DNA from: CBDFKB01 sp965248715
Lineage (GTDB): Bacteria; Pseudomonadota; Alphaproteobacteria; Rhizobiales; Rhizobiaceae
Direction: 5' to 3'
NCBI GenBank assembly: GCA_965248715.1
Contig: CBDFKB010000006.1
Span: forward strand, 62,001 to 126,000
DNA: 64,000 nucleotides
Every line of letters begins with the position of its first letter. Position 1 is the stretch's first letter. The position numbers and the translations under genes were made by a program. Below are positions 8,760-17,107 of this stretch, piece by piece. The notes below the pieces were generated by a model. That model saw only the letters and a list, made by a program, of their open reading frames with translations, did no database searches and had not been told where the DNA came from.

Positions 8760-9595
8760 ACCTTGAGACCGCGCACAAATTCGACAGCGCCGCCTGGATT
8801 GATTTCCGCCAACCGGATCAGTTGGTCGAAACGTTGGCCTAGTTGGCGTATGTGATCGACCGAGTTCACCACTAAATATAGTTCACCGATGAAGATTGCC
8901 GCGCGCACCGGGCCGAATACGGTAAAGGGCGCCGAATAAGTATGGGCCAGATCGTATAAAAACAGCCGCAGCGTTGGGTATAATTCGTCAAGCAGGTCGG
9001 CCATATGGTTGAGTTGGGCGACCCGCGCGCCGGGCGCAAGTGATTGCCAAATGCCGGTGCCATTGGCGAATGTGATCAGGGTCTGCTTCGGCATGCAGAT
9101 TTCCATGTCGGTTTCCGGCCGCCGTGAGTAGACCAGCTGATGCTGCGCAGAGTGCGAGCGCGCCTCCATAATGTTGGAACGGTTGCGGCCATAAAGGTGC
9201 CGGGTAACTGCTTCGGTGCGCACCAGGTCAGGCAGGCTGGCCGGCACATGGCGGATCTTGTATCCGAGTGCTTCGCGATGCCACTCGACAAGCCTGGTTT
9301 CCTGGCCAGGAAATTCCGCCTGTTCGATATCAAGGATGGGCGCTACTTCCGTTGCCTTCCCCTCGCTTTGGCTAAGGCCCATCAACCAATCCAGCGAAAC
9401 GTGTTCTGCCTGGGCGATCGTGCACAGGGTTTCGGCTCGCGGTAGGCGTAAGGTGTTGGAGCCGAAGAATTGGCTGAGCGCAGACCGGTCTACGCCGATG
9501 CGAGTAGCAAACCGTGACAGGTTCTCACCGCGCCTGGCGATCAGTTCGCGAAGCCGGCTGGCGAACTGGTCCGATAGCTGCTGTTTGTCGACCAT
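8756..9595 (-). CDS. XRE-family transcriptional regulator
   Basis: A 279-residue protein. The N-terminal Cro/CI helix-turn-helix spans about residues 10-70 (SRFATRIGVDRSALSQFFG is the recognition region); a roughly 200-residue effector domain of unknown fold follows. It is transcribed divergently from the desaturase/PhnD-like/MttB-like cluster, with a 123-bp AT-rich spacer, so it is the obvious candidate regulator of that cluster. The spacer has ATCACA and TGTGTGAT half-sites (about 9606 and 9676) that could be operators. The TAG stop is inside the terminal CTAG of the adjacent repeat, so the native C-terminus may have been set by that insertion. Confidence 0.8.
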   Translation of the reverse strand: MVDKQQLSDQFASRLRELIARRGENLSRFATRIGVDRSALSQFFGSNTLRLPRAETLCTIAQAEHVSLDWLMGLSQSEGKATEVAPILDIEQAEFPGQETRLVEWHREALGYKIRHVPASLPDLVRTEAVTRHLYGRNRSNIMEARSHSAQHQLVYSRRPETDMEICMPKQTLITFANGTGIWQSLAPGARVAQLNHMADLLDELYPTLRLFLYDLAHTYSAPFTVFGPVRAAIFIGELYLVVNSVDHIRQLGQRFDQLIRLAEINPGGAVEFVRGLKV

Positions 9596-9718
9596 ATTTC
9601 AAAAATCACATAAGTTTCTGCTGTATAATAACGCATTTCATGATAATTCACAACAAATAGGATAAAAATTGCGAATTGTGTGATTGCAGATTGCAGGGCG
9701 CGACGGCACAATCAACCC

Positions 9719-10726
9719 ATGGCTCACACAAATTCATCAATCAGCCCCGAGGCTAAAATTACTCCTGGTGCATGTCGCAACCCAGATTTCCCCGGATATC
9801 GCGCTATCGAATGGCCAACCATCGCCTTGATTGTGGCGTGCTTCGGGTTGTGGATTGGCCTGACCTTTTACTCGGGATTTTTGCCGGCGATAGTCACAGT
9901 GCCGGCCCTGACAGTGGTTTTGGGGTTGCACACTTCGATCCAGCATGAAGTGCTGCACGGCCACCCATTTCGCTCTACCATCGCTAACGACGCCTTGATG
10001 TTAGGTGGGATCAATATTTGGGTGCCATTTCTGCGCTTTAAGGACACCCACCTCAAGCACCATGAAGACGAAAATCTGACCGATCCGTTCGACGATCCGG
10101 AAAGTTTCTATCGGTGCCCGCTCGCTTGGAAATCAATGTCCAGGCCGATGCAGCGAATTTTGCAGATACACAACACTTTTGTAGGCCGCATGCTGCTCGG
10201 TCCTGGCATCACCATTTGCCGGCTGGTTATTGGAGATATCGGCACCATAATCCGTGGGCCCGATGCCGACCGGCGCCGTGTTGCTTTGTGCTGGGGGTTG
10301 CATTTGCCGGGTGCGGCGATTGTTATGGCGTTAGTGGTGAACTACGCAACCGTGCATTGGTTCAGCTATCTGATCGCAGTGTATTTTTCGATATCAATTA
10401 TCCTGATAAGGTCTTTTCTCGAACATCAGGCGGACGAAGATATTCCGCGCCGCACCGTGATAGTCGATCATGCACCAATCATGGGATTTCTGTTCCTCAA
10501 CAACAATCTGCACGTGGCCCACCATACGCGACCTAGCCTTGCCTGGTATCGTTTGCCAGGATTTTATCGCCAGCACCGCGAAAAATTCCTTGCCGCCAAC
10601 GGTGGCTATCGGTTCGACAATTATTGGCAAATCGCCAAACGGTTTGCATTCACTGGTAAAGAGCCGGTGCCGCATCCGGTAATGCAACGAAAACTGACAA
10701 ATGGCCGGGTGAGAGGCGTATCTTGA
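9719..10726 (+). CDS. Membrane fatty acid desaturase-family di-iron enzyme
   Basis: A 335-residue integral membrane protein with the three histidine clusters of the desaturase/hydroxylase superfamily: QHEVLHGH (about 77-84), THLKHHEDEN (about 118-127) and LHVAHHTRP (about 264-272), separated by hydrophobic spans. It inserts oxygen or a double bond into a hydrophobic or amine substrate using two irons. ATG at 9719 (MAHTNSS) is preferred over an in-frame start at 9680. It overlaps the next gene by one base (TGATG). Its place between a binding protein-like gene, an MttB-like methyltransferase and an XRE regulator suggests oxidation of a small quaternary or methylated amine rather than ordinary lipid desaturation; this is inference. 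Confidence 0.8.
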   Translation: MAHTNSSISPEAKITPGACRNPDFPGYRAIEWPTIALIVACFGLWIGLTFYSGFLPAIVTVPALTVVLGLHTSIQHEVLHGHPFRSTIANDALMLGGINIWVPFLRFKDTHLKHHEDENLTDPFDDPESFYRCPLAWKSMSRPMQRILQIHNTFVGRMLLGPGITICRLVIGDIGTIIRGPDADRRRVALCWGLHLPGAAIVMALVVNYATVHWFSYLIAVYFSISIILIRSFLEHQADEDIPRRTVIVDHAPIMGFLFLNNNLHVAHHTRPSLAWYRLPGFYRQHREKFLAANGGYRFDNYWQIAKRFAFTGKEPVPHPVMQRKLTNGRVRGVS

Positions 10727-11517
10727 TGACAATCTCTCATGCAGGATCGCATCCGTTGGCGGTGCTTGGCATGTATGATTTGCCGGAAATTCGTGGCGCG
10801 ACAGATCGGTTGTGGACGGCAATATACGATCGGCTAAAGGTCGCTGGGGTTCCAGCGCCGCAAAGCCTTTCGCGGGATTGCGATATGTCGGCGGTGTGGC
10901 GCGATCCGGCGATGGTAGTGGGACAAACGTGCGGTTGGCCCTATGTGAGCCAACTACGAGGAGAAGTCGAGTTACTGGGGGTGCCTGACTACGGGATCGA
11001 AAGCTGTAAACCAGGTTGGTACAACAGCGTTTTGATTTCCGGCGGCGCGATCACGTCGGACGAATTGCCGACGTTGATCGCGCCGGGTGTCCGCCCGGAC
11101 TGTATAATCGCATATAACAACAAAGGATCGCAATCCGGTTACCGGGTCTTGCGTGATGTATTTGGCGATACCCTGGAAGACCGTATCGACAGCAACGGGC
11201 TTGAAACCGGTTCGCACCGTGAAACCATCCGGCAAGTGGCTGCAGGGAATGCGCATCTGGGAGCGGTCGACGCTGTCACCTGGCGCTATACCGCGCCTCA
11301 TGAACCGGCAACGCAATCCGTCAAAGTAATCGGTACAACCGAACCGAAACCGGGCTTGCCGTTCATTACATCGGCGGCCAATCGTGCCGATGCCGACAAA
11401 ATCTCCAAATGTGTTCGCGCCGCGATTGACGACCTTGCAGCCGCCGACCGCGAGCAACTCGGCATCAACGGGCTTATTTCGGTCGCGGATGCGGACTACG
11501 AGGTGCTATACGAGTGA
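10726..11517 (+). CDS. PhnD-like periplasmic-binding-fold protein without signal peptide
   Basis: A 263-residue protein resembling the phosphate/phosphite/phosphonate ABC binding proteins (PhnD/SsuA/transferrin-like fold). Hallmarks include VVGQTCGWPYV (about 64-74), the hinge-like NNKGSQSGYRVLRD (about 126-139) and GAVDAVTWRY (about 183-192). There is no N-terminal signal sequence or lipobox and no adjacent permease, so it is probably cytoplasmic and may act as a ligand sensor or enzyme-associated binder rather than a transporter part. It is translationally coupled to the desaturase. The ligand is unknown. Confidence 0.7.
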   Translation: MTISHAGSHPLAVLGMYDLPEIRGATDRLWTAIYDRLKVAGVPAPQSLSRDCDMSAVWRDPAMVVGQTCGWPYVSQLRGEVELLGVPDYGIESCKPGWYNSVLISGGAITSDELPTLIAPGVRPDCIIAYNNKGSQSGYRVLRDVFGDTLEDRIDSNGLETGSHRETIRQVAAGNAHLGAVDAVTWRYTAPHEPATQSVKVIGTTEPKPGLPFITSAANRADADKISKCVRAAIDDLAAADREQLGINGLISVADADYEVLYE

Positions 11518-11712
11518 TGCCGCCTGCCTGACTATCGGCTTGGTGGTTGCGGGTCGGAATACTTCAATCAATTTGCAATACTGTTTGGCCGCTTGGGTCG
11601 GCCGAATGCCACGCTTGCCCGATGGCTCGCGTCACATTGCGTGGGTTTCAGCGGGGATCGTATCGCACCAATCATGAAACCAACTGGCTCGGAATTTATA
11701 AAAGGGCTCTAA

Positions 11713-13281
11713 ATGATGGAAGCAAGTTCTCAACAACCAGCCGCCCGCACGAAAAGAAGCGCGCGCCGTTCGGCGATGCGCACAAATGCCGCTGCTGCGC
11801 CAGCACTGGCCCAGCGCCCTTGGCAAATGACGGTGCTGCGCGACGATCCGACTTGCCCGCTGGATGGCACCGGTGTGGCAGCTATCGACGACGCGGCGAT
11901 GCGGATATTGGAGGAAATTGGCATCGAGTTTCTGCACCAAACCGCACGGCAAGTTTTGGCGCGGGCCGGGTGCAAAATCGATGACACCAATGTGCGCATG
12001 GACCGGCATTTCGTGCGCGAAATGGTGGCGCGGGCACCGGCGACTTTCGACATCGTGCCGCGCAATCGGGACCGGCTGACCCGCTTCGGCGGGCGTAACG
12101 TTACGTTTGGATCGGTTGCCAGCCCGCCCAATGTCACCGATATCGACAATGGTCGACGAACCGGAAATCGGAAGGATTTCCGTAAATTGTTGAAGCTGAG
12201 CCAGACTTTTAATTGCATCCAGTTCACTGGCGGCTACCCGGTTGAACCGGTCGATTTGCACCCGCGCACCCGGCATCTCGATGCGATGTTCGATATTTTG
12301 ACCCTTACCGACAAAACCCCGCACAATTATTCGCTTGGCACCGACCGGGTCGAGGATGGGTTTGCGATGGTTGCCGCAGCTCATGGCGTGGCGCGAGACA
12401 AAATATGCGAGGAAACCAGGTTTTTCACCATCATCAACTCGTCCTCACCGCTCAAACATGATTGGCCGATGCTCGACGGAGCGATGGCGATGGCGTTGGA
12501 AAATCAGGCGGTTGTAGTCACGCCGTTCACGCTAGCCGGCGCGATGGCGCCGATTACTCTTGCGGGCGCAATTGCGCAACAGACCGCAGAAGCGCTGGCG
12601 CTGATTGCCCTGTTGCAATATTTGCGGCCCGGCGCACCAGTGATGATGGGCGCATTTACCTCCAATGTCGATATGAAAACTGGGGCGCCGGCATTCGGCA
12701 CCCCGGAAGCGGTGCGCGCCATGCAGATGTCGGGCCAAATGGCGCGCCACTATAACCTGCCATTAAGGGCGCAAAACGCCTGCGCGGCCAATTTCCCCGA
12801 CGGCCAGGCGGTGTTTGAAAGCGCGCAATCGCTGTGGGGGGTAATGACGTCTGGCGTCAACATGGTGATGCACGCAGCCGGTTGGCTGGAAGGCGGTTTG
12901 GCGGCCAGCTTCGAGAAATTCATTATCGATTGCGATGCGATCGAACAGATGCTGGCCTATAATGATCCGGTCAAAACCGGGGTCGAAGAATTAGCTTTTG
13001 AGGCGATCCGCGACGTTGGCCCTAACGGCCATTTCCTTGGCACCGAACACACACAAGCGCGTTACAAAACCGCGTTCCACCAACCGTTCCTAGCCGATTT
13101 GCGCAATTTCGAGAGCTGGTACGAAGCCGGCAGCCCGAAACAATTCGAACATGCCAACCGGGTGTGGAAACAGGTGTTGGAAGAATATCAAAAACCGCCA
13201 ATGCCTGATGACGATTTGGCCGGCTTGAGCGAATATGTTGAACGCCGCAAGCGCGAAGGTGGTGTGAAAACCGATTTTTGA
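11713..13281 (+). CDS. MttB-family (non-pyrrolysine) trimethylamine/betaine methyltransferase-like protein
   Basis: A 522-residue protein of the MttB superfamily, with a Lys/Arg/Ala-rich N-terminal extension (about 1-40) and a TIM-barrel catalytic domain. Motifs include GSVASPPNV, INSSSPLKHDWPML and the C-terminal SGVNMVMHAAGWLEGGL. No in-frame amber codon interrupts the gene, so it belongs to the non-pyrrolysine group, whose studied members demethylate quaternary amines such as glycine betaine or proline betaine with a corrinoid protein. No corrinoid protein gene is in view. The leader aaaagggctctaa matches the end of the inverted-repeat element at 770-1083. A second ATG at 11716 is equally plausible. 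Confidence 0.8.
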   Translation: MMEASSQQPAARTKRSARRSAMRTNAAAAPALAQRPWQMTVLRDDPTCPLDGTGVAAIDDAAMRILEEIGIEFLHQTARQVLARAGCKIDDTNVRMDRHFVREMVARAPATFDIVPRNRDRLTRFGGRNVTFGSVASPPNVTDIDNGRRTGNRKDFRKLLKLSQTFNCIQFTGGYPVEPVDLHPRTRHLDAMFDILTLTDKTPHNYSLGTDRVEDGFAMVAAAHGVARDKICEETRFFTIINSSSPLKHDWPMLDGAMAMALENQAVVVTPFTLAGAMAPITLAGAIAQQTAEALALIALLQYLRPGAPVMMGAFTSNVDMKTGAPAFGTPEAVRAMQMSGQMARHYNLPLRAQNACAANFPDGQAVFESAQSLWGVMTSGVNMVMHAAGWLEGGLAASFEKFIIDCDAIEQMLAYNDPVKTGVEELAFEAIRDVGPNGHFLGTEHTQARYKTAFHQPFLADLRNFESWYEAGSPKQFEHANRVWKQVLEEYQKPPMPDDDLAGLSEYVERRKREGGVKTDF

Positions 13282-13289
13282 TGCAGCGT

Positions 13290-13334
13290 TAGCGCTTGTC
13301 ACGAAGCGAATCCAATGCTTCGTGACAAGCGCTA
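13290..13334. repeat. Perfect 18-bp hairpin, half of a RIME-like repeat
   Basis: Arms 13290-13307 and 13317-13334 are exact complements around a 9-base loop. The sequence matches only the second palindrome of the RIME-like family. It lies 9 bases after the MttB-like gene and could act as a transcription terminator or mRNA stabiliser. Confidence 0.7.
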
Positions 13335-14010
13335 GAATGCAAACCGGTGGCTTTGCTACTCATTCCACTAGGTCACCGACTCATTAAATCTGAGCCAAAT
13401 TCTCAATGATGCGAGTTTGATTGATGCGAGATAGTTGTCATCGCGTTTGTCATATCGTGTTGCTACTGCACGGAAGTGCTTGAGTTTGTTAAAGAAACGT
13501 TCAACTGCGTTGCGCTGCCTGTAAAGCCATTTGCTAAATGCCGGTGGCTCAAGGCGATTGGGCATGGCTCGAATATTTCCCCATGCCCTTCGTTCCTTCA
13601 GCCAATCTCGCAGGGCATTGGCTTCATAAGCCCGGTCGGCCAGCAGAATATTGCCCGCCTTAATGCTGTCGAACATATCCGCAGCACTTCGCCCGTCGTG
13701 CGCCTGACCTTCTGTGAGTTTCAGCATGATCGGCAGTCCCTCGATATCGACAAGGGCATGTATCTTTGTTGTCAGACCGCCGCGCGAACGACCCATGTAT
13801 TACCTGGCAGGCGATTGCTAGCAATCGCCGAGAGGGCAACGGGATCGCAGTTGTTTTTTTACCGTTTGCCGCGTGCTGGTGAACACGGATGGATGATGAA
13901 TCAATCATCTGGATGTCGCCATCATAAGCCTTTGATACGGCTTCCAAAAGATGATCCCATACACCGGCCTTCCGCCACCTGTTGAAGCGGTTTACGCAGG
14001 TTGTATGAGG

Positions 14011-15394
14011 GTAATTACTCACCCCCTTGCCAACTTGGCTAAGTTCTGAATCCATGTGGGTATGGAACGCAGTGATTTGGAAAAGCTAAGTAAGCATGCG
14101 CTTGTGGATATGGTTTTGCGGTTGCAACAGCCGGTCAAGACGTCCCGCACGTCGTCCAAGCCACCTTCAACGGATAAGAAGGCGCGTCGTGAGCATTCCA
14201 AACCAGGCGGCGCGAAGCCCGGTCACAAGGGCCATTTCCGTTCTTTGCATGAGAACCCGGATGAAGTTTTCGACCACCGAGCAAAGGTCTGCCCATACTG
14301 CGACGGTTCTCTTGATAGCGATTTGCCAGGGGATATTATTGGTGAATATGATGCGATTGAAGTTCCACCGATTGCTCCTCATATCACCCGTCACCGTCGG
14401 ATTTGTGTAAACTGCCCGCACTGTTCAACATCGGTGAAAGGTCCTGTTCCAGCTTCAGCCCATGGTTCGCCGTTCGGTCCCCGGCTGCATGGATTGGTGC
14501 TTTATCTAAAGACGTATCACGCAGTATCCTTTACCCGGTTGGAAGGGATGCTGGCCGACTTATTTGGCGCCAAAGTCAGCCAAGGCGCACTGGCTAACAT
14601 GTTGAAGCGCTCTCATGTGCCGTTTGCAACCCGCAAGAAGGATATCATCAAAGACCTGCGCCAAGCCGAAGCCGTGGCATCCGATGAAACAGGGATACGC
14701 ATCGAAGGCTTGAACGGTTATCACTGGATATTCATGAGCGGAACGGCGATTGTGCACGAAGCTCAACTGAGCCGCGCGGCGCAAGTGGTGCGCGATGTGA
14801 TGGGCGACCATCAACCTAAACTTTGGTTATCGGATGGATATTCGGCCCAGCAGGGCCATGGCCAATTCCATCAGACCTGCCTTGCCCATCTGGCGCGGGA
14901 TATTGCTTACGCGGTGGAGGCCAGCGACGACATGGTGCCGGTACGGCTGAAACTGTGGCTGGACAAGGTGTTTGTATTGGCCCGTTTCCTGCAAGGCTTC
15001 GCGGCCAGCACGGTGAAAACCAAGAAGCGGCGATTGGAAAACACTCTGGCGGATATTCTCGCCGATACCCCAAGCTGTGAAATTGCCCATACAATCAGCA
15101 GAAAAATGGCCAAATGGCGTAAATTGGGCCAGCCCACGGTTACTGACGTTTCTCGACTATCCCGGTGAAATCGACGTGACAAACAACGGATGCGAAAGAG
15201 GTCTGCGACCTGCAGTCATCCAACGCAAAGTAACCAACGGCTTCCGTTCCATGTGGGCAGCAAAGGGCGATTGTGCAGTACGAACAGTCGTTGACACCTC
15301 GAAGCTGAGCGGACATCCCCCATTCCATACAATCCTATCAACGCTGGCCTGAAACCGAACTCCAAATGACGGCAACGTGGGGGTGAGTAATTAC
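14011..15394 (+). mobile_element. IS66-family single-ORF element with 8-bp target duplication
   Basis: The terminal inverted repeats are exact: gtaattactcaccccc (14011-14026) and its complement (15379-15394). The flanking 8-bp duplication gtatgagg is at 14003-14010 and 15395-15402, the length IS66 elements make. Size is 1384 bp with one transposase-type gene and no tnpA/tnpB accessory genes, as in the smaller single-ORF branch of the family. It interrupts an IS5-type transposase. Confidence 0.92.
14062..15352 (+). pseudogene. IS66-family transposase, frameshifted near the C-terminus
   Basis: The N-terminal coil and linker (KPPSTDKKARREHSKPGG) is followed by a zinc-binding segment (CPYCDGSL, CVNCPHCS) and the DDE_Tnp_IS66 catalytic domain (AVASDETGIRIEG, LWLSDGYSAQQGH, CLAHLARDI). 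The first frame ends at 15168. The conserved tail (LLTFLDYPGEIDVTNNGCERGLRP, with the catalytic Glu) is in the +1 frame and runs to 15352. The shift lies between about 15125 and 15150. The element looks recently inserted, given the intact ends and target duplication, but its transposase is probably dead. Confidence 0.8.
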
Positions 15395-15664
15395 GTATGA
15401 GGGCCATAGCGTGATGGAATATCGGCCCATGGCGCGCCCGTTCGCAATCGCCAGAATATCCCATTTAATACCGGGCGATCATCAACGCGCGGAACTCCGC
15501 GTGACTTGTTGGGTAACAAGGGCTGGATTACAGACCATTCAAAATCAGACAAATCAAACCGTGCCATGAAAATTCCTCCATCACACTATTGAATCTGACT
15601 CGTCCAGCTATGTGAATCCGCATTCAGCAATTTATGGGTATGTGACCTAGAGTATCCGTATTAA

Positions 15665-16603
15665 TCAAGCGATGTTTTTGCTCCACATTCGTTGATCCCT
15701 TAGGAGGGCGTTTGCGAGTACGATGAGTTTTCGCATGACAGCGGTTATGGCGACTTTTGACGGTTTTCCTGCTGCTTTGAGCTGATCATATTTGGCCTTC
15801 ATATCTGGATTGAACCGGGTTGCCACGAGCGCCGGCATATAGAGCGCCTGGCGCACGTGCGAACGACCACCTTGAACGAAGGCCTGTCCTTTTCGTTTTC
15901 CGGACTGTCGTAGCATTGGGGCCGTGCCGGACAGACCGGCCGCAGTCTGGCTGTTCAAGGTGCCGAGCTCGGGCATGTCGATGAGCAACGCCATCGCGGA
16001 ACGCTCAGCGACACCGGGAATGCTTGTCAAGATAGTGAACCTTGCGGCTAGTGTGGGGTCGTTTTTGATGATGTCCATGATTGCCTTCTCGATCTGGGCC
16101 AAGTGTTCTTCGATCTGCTTCAAGCGCTGTTCGACTTGACGTTTGAGGATCGTCACGCAAAGGTTTTTCTGACGGTTCTTGGCGGCGGTCCGGTCCTTGA
16201 TGAGAGCTATGCGGGCGACATGCATATCCTTGAGATTACACAGGATCTGCGGCACAGCCGGGCGTGTCCGGGGTTCGATGGCAACGCCGAAGCGTGCCAA
16301 CAGGGCGGCATCCATCTTATCCGTCTTGGCCAGTTGACCAAGCGCCTGGCCAAACCGCTTGGCATGGAGAGGATTGATCTTGGCCAGAGGCAGGTCAGCC
16401 CGGCTCAACGCACGCTCAAAGGCGCGGTGATAAGGACCGGTTGCCTCGAAAACAATTCGGGAGACAGGCTCCTTGCCCAGCCATTTGACCAGGCATCGAA
16501 AACCTTGTGGATTGTTGGTGAACTGGCGATGCTTGCCTTCGGGATGGCGATGAACGTCCAAAGTCTCTTTCGAAATGTCCACGCCGATGGTAGATTGTGT
16601 CAT
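15665..16603 (-). CDS. IS110-family transposase
   Basis: A 312-residue DEDD/RuvC-like transposase with a Tnp20 C-terminal domain. The N-terminal IGVDISKETLDVH (6-18) supplies the first catalytic Asp, FEATGPYHRAFERAL the Glu, and TDKMDAALLARFG the paired Asp residues. The C-terminal half has the SIPGVAERSAMALLIDMPELG helix-hairpin-helix and the AGLSGTAPMLRQSGKRKG segment with the family's catalytic Ser. ATG at 16603 (MTQSTIGVD) is preferred over the in-frame start at 16684. The gene appears intact, so the element may be active. Confidence 0.9.
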   Translation of the reverse strand: MTQSTIGVDISKETLDVHRHPEGKHRQFTNNPQGFRCLVKWLGKEPVSRIVFEATGPYHRAFERALSRADLPLAKINPLHAKRFGQALGQLAKTDKMDAALLARFGVAIEPRTRPAVPQILCNLKDMHVARIALIKDRTAAKNRQKNLCVTILKRQVEQRLKQIEEHLAQIEKAIMDIIKNDPTLAARFTILTSIPGVAERSAMALLIDMPELGTLNSQTAAGLSGTAPMLRQSGKRKGQAFVQGGRSHVRQALYMPALVATRFNPDMKAKYDQLKAAGKPSKVAITAVMRKLIVLANALLRDQRMWSKNIA

Positions 16604-16800
16604 CTTTTCCGCGCCTTTGCTTGTCATGCGGGCCTTCATGCCCTGGTATCCATTCAGGCCATTGGAAAAGACGAGGGTGATCATACTCTAGCTCGGCCCG
16701 TAAAACGGCCAGCACTTTCACGATCCATCCCTCGCCGCCGCAAGGGAGGTGGGCCTCCCCGCGGCGGAACCAAGTATGCCCGAACAACACGGAAAATCAT
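16604..16800 (-). ncRNA. IS110 non-coding end, possible bridge RNA
   Basis: About 200 bp upstream of the transposase on its own strand has no gene but has strong local pairing, for example around 16735-16765 (gcaagggaggtgggcctccc, then gcggcgg). In IS110-group elements this non-coding end encodes a structured bridge RNA that pairs with donor and target DNA. The assignment rests on position and pairing potential only; exact element ends were not resolved. Confidence 0.3.
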
Positions 16801-16806
16801 AAGACA

Positions 16807-16908
16807 AGCACTTTTCGCGATTTGTGAATCGCAAATAGTGCTCTATCTATTTGTTTTGTCGCACAATTTTCCTGAAAACCGGCCACCACTTCTCAGATTG
16901 TGCTCTAG
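16807..16908 (-). repeat. RIME-like repeat, divergent copy
   Basis: Palindrome cacttttcgcgatttgtgaa through tcgcaaatagtgct, linker ctatctatttgttttgtcgc, second palindrome around cctgaaaaccggcc, and closing CTAG at 16905-16908. Same architecture as the other copies but a different first palindrome, shared only with the copy at 35780-35863. Confidence 0.65.
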
Positions 16909-16936
16909 ATCCTTGGCACAAAGGCCAAGGATGACG
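16908..16936. repeat. Solo ccttgg/ccaagg hairpin (GIY-YIG-associated type)
   Basis: gatccttggcacaaaggcca, then aggatgacg: a hairpin matching the terminal hairpins that frame the two GIY-YIG genes at 43445-44435, but with no nuclease gene nearby. It directly abuts the CTAG end of the RIME-like copy. Bases 16937-17107 hold only the leader of the next gene. Confidence 0.5.
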
Positions 16937-17107
16937 ATTGTGGACCGCCTTTGACTTCCGGGTCCTCGGGTTGCGCTTTGCTTGCGGCGGCTAAGCGTAG
17001 CAGTACAATTCTGCCCAACGACAAATTTCCCACGCCAGGTGAGTTCACTTCCTGCGCAAATACTATAAGATGGCGGCCGATTACCGTTTACGTAAAGGGA
17101 AAGTTTC

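Larger units (their letters stand above)
13368..15567 (-). pseudogene. IS5-family (IS427-like) transposase, disrupted
   Basis: Reading leftward on the minus strand: start at 15567 (MARFDLSDFEWSVIQPLLPN), run to the insertion point at 15403, resume at 14002 (TCVNRFNRWRKAGVWDHLL) and continue to the DDE-domain C-terminus (GRSRGGLTTKIHALVD, ILLADRAYEANALRDW, RNAVERFFNKLKHFRAVATRYDK). Besides the IS66-type insertion, the frame is broken near 13800-13850. That stretch has an A7 run and a perfect 20-bp palindrome centred on CTAG (13810-13829), just before GRSRGG where intact relatives are shorter. The gene is inactive twice over. Confidence 0.8.
13368..15650 (-). mobile_element. IS5-family (IS427-like) element, interrupted by an IS66-type element
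   Basis: The ends are CTAG plus an imperfect inverted repeat starting GGTCAC: left ctaggtcaccgactcattaa, right (complement) ctaggtcacatacccataaa. Without the inner IS66-type element and one copy of its target duplication the length is about 891 bp, normal for this group. CTAG at both ends fits the YTAR-type target preference of IS5 relatives. Confidence 0.75.

Noticed and set aside
11713..13281. Pyrrolysine-type trimethylamine methyltransferase
   Set aside because: No in-frame TAG within the gene, so it belongs to the non-pyrrolysine MttB group.
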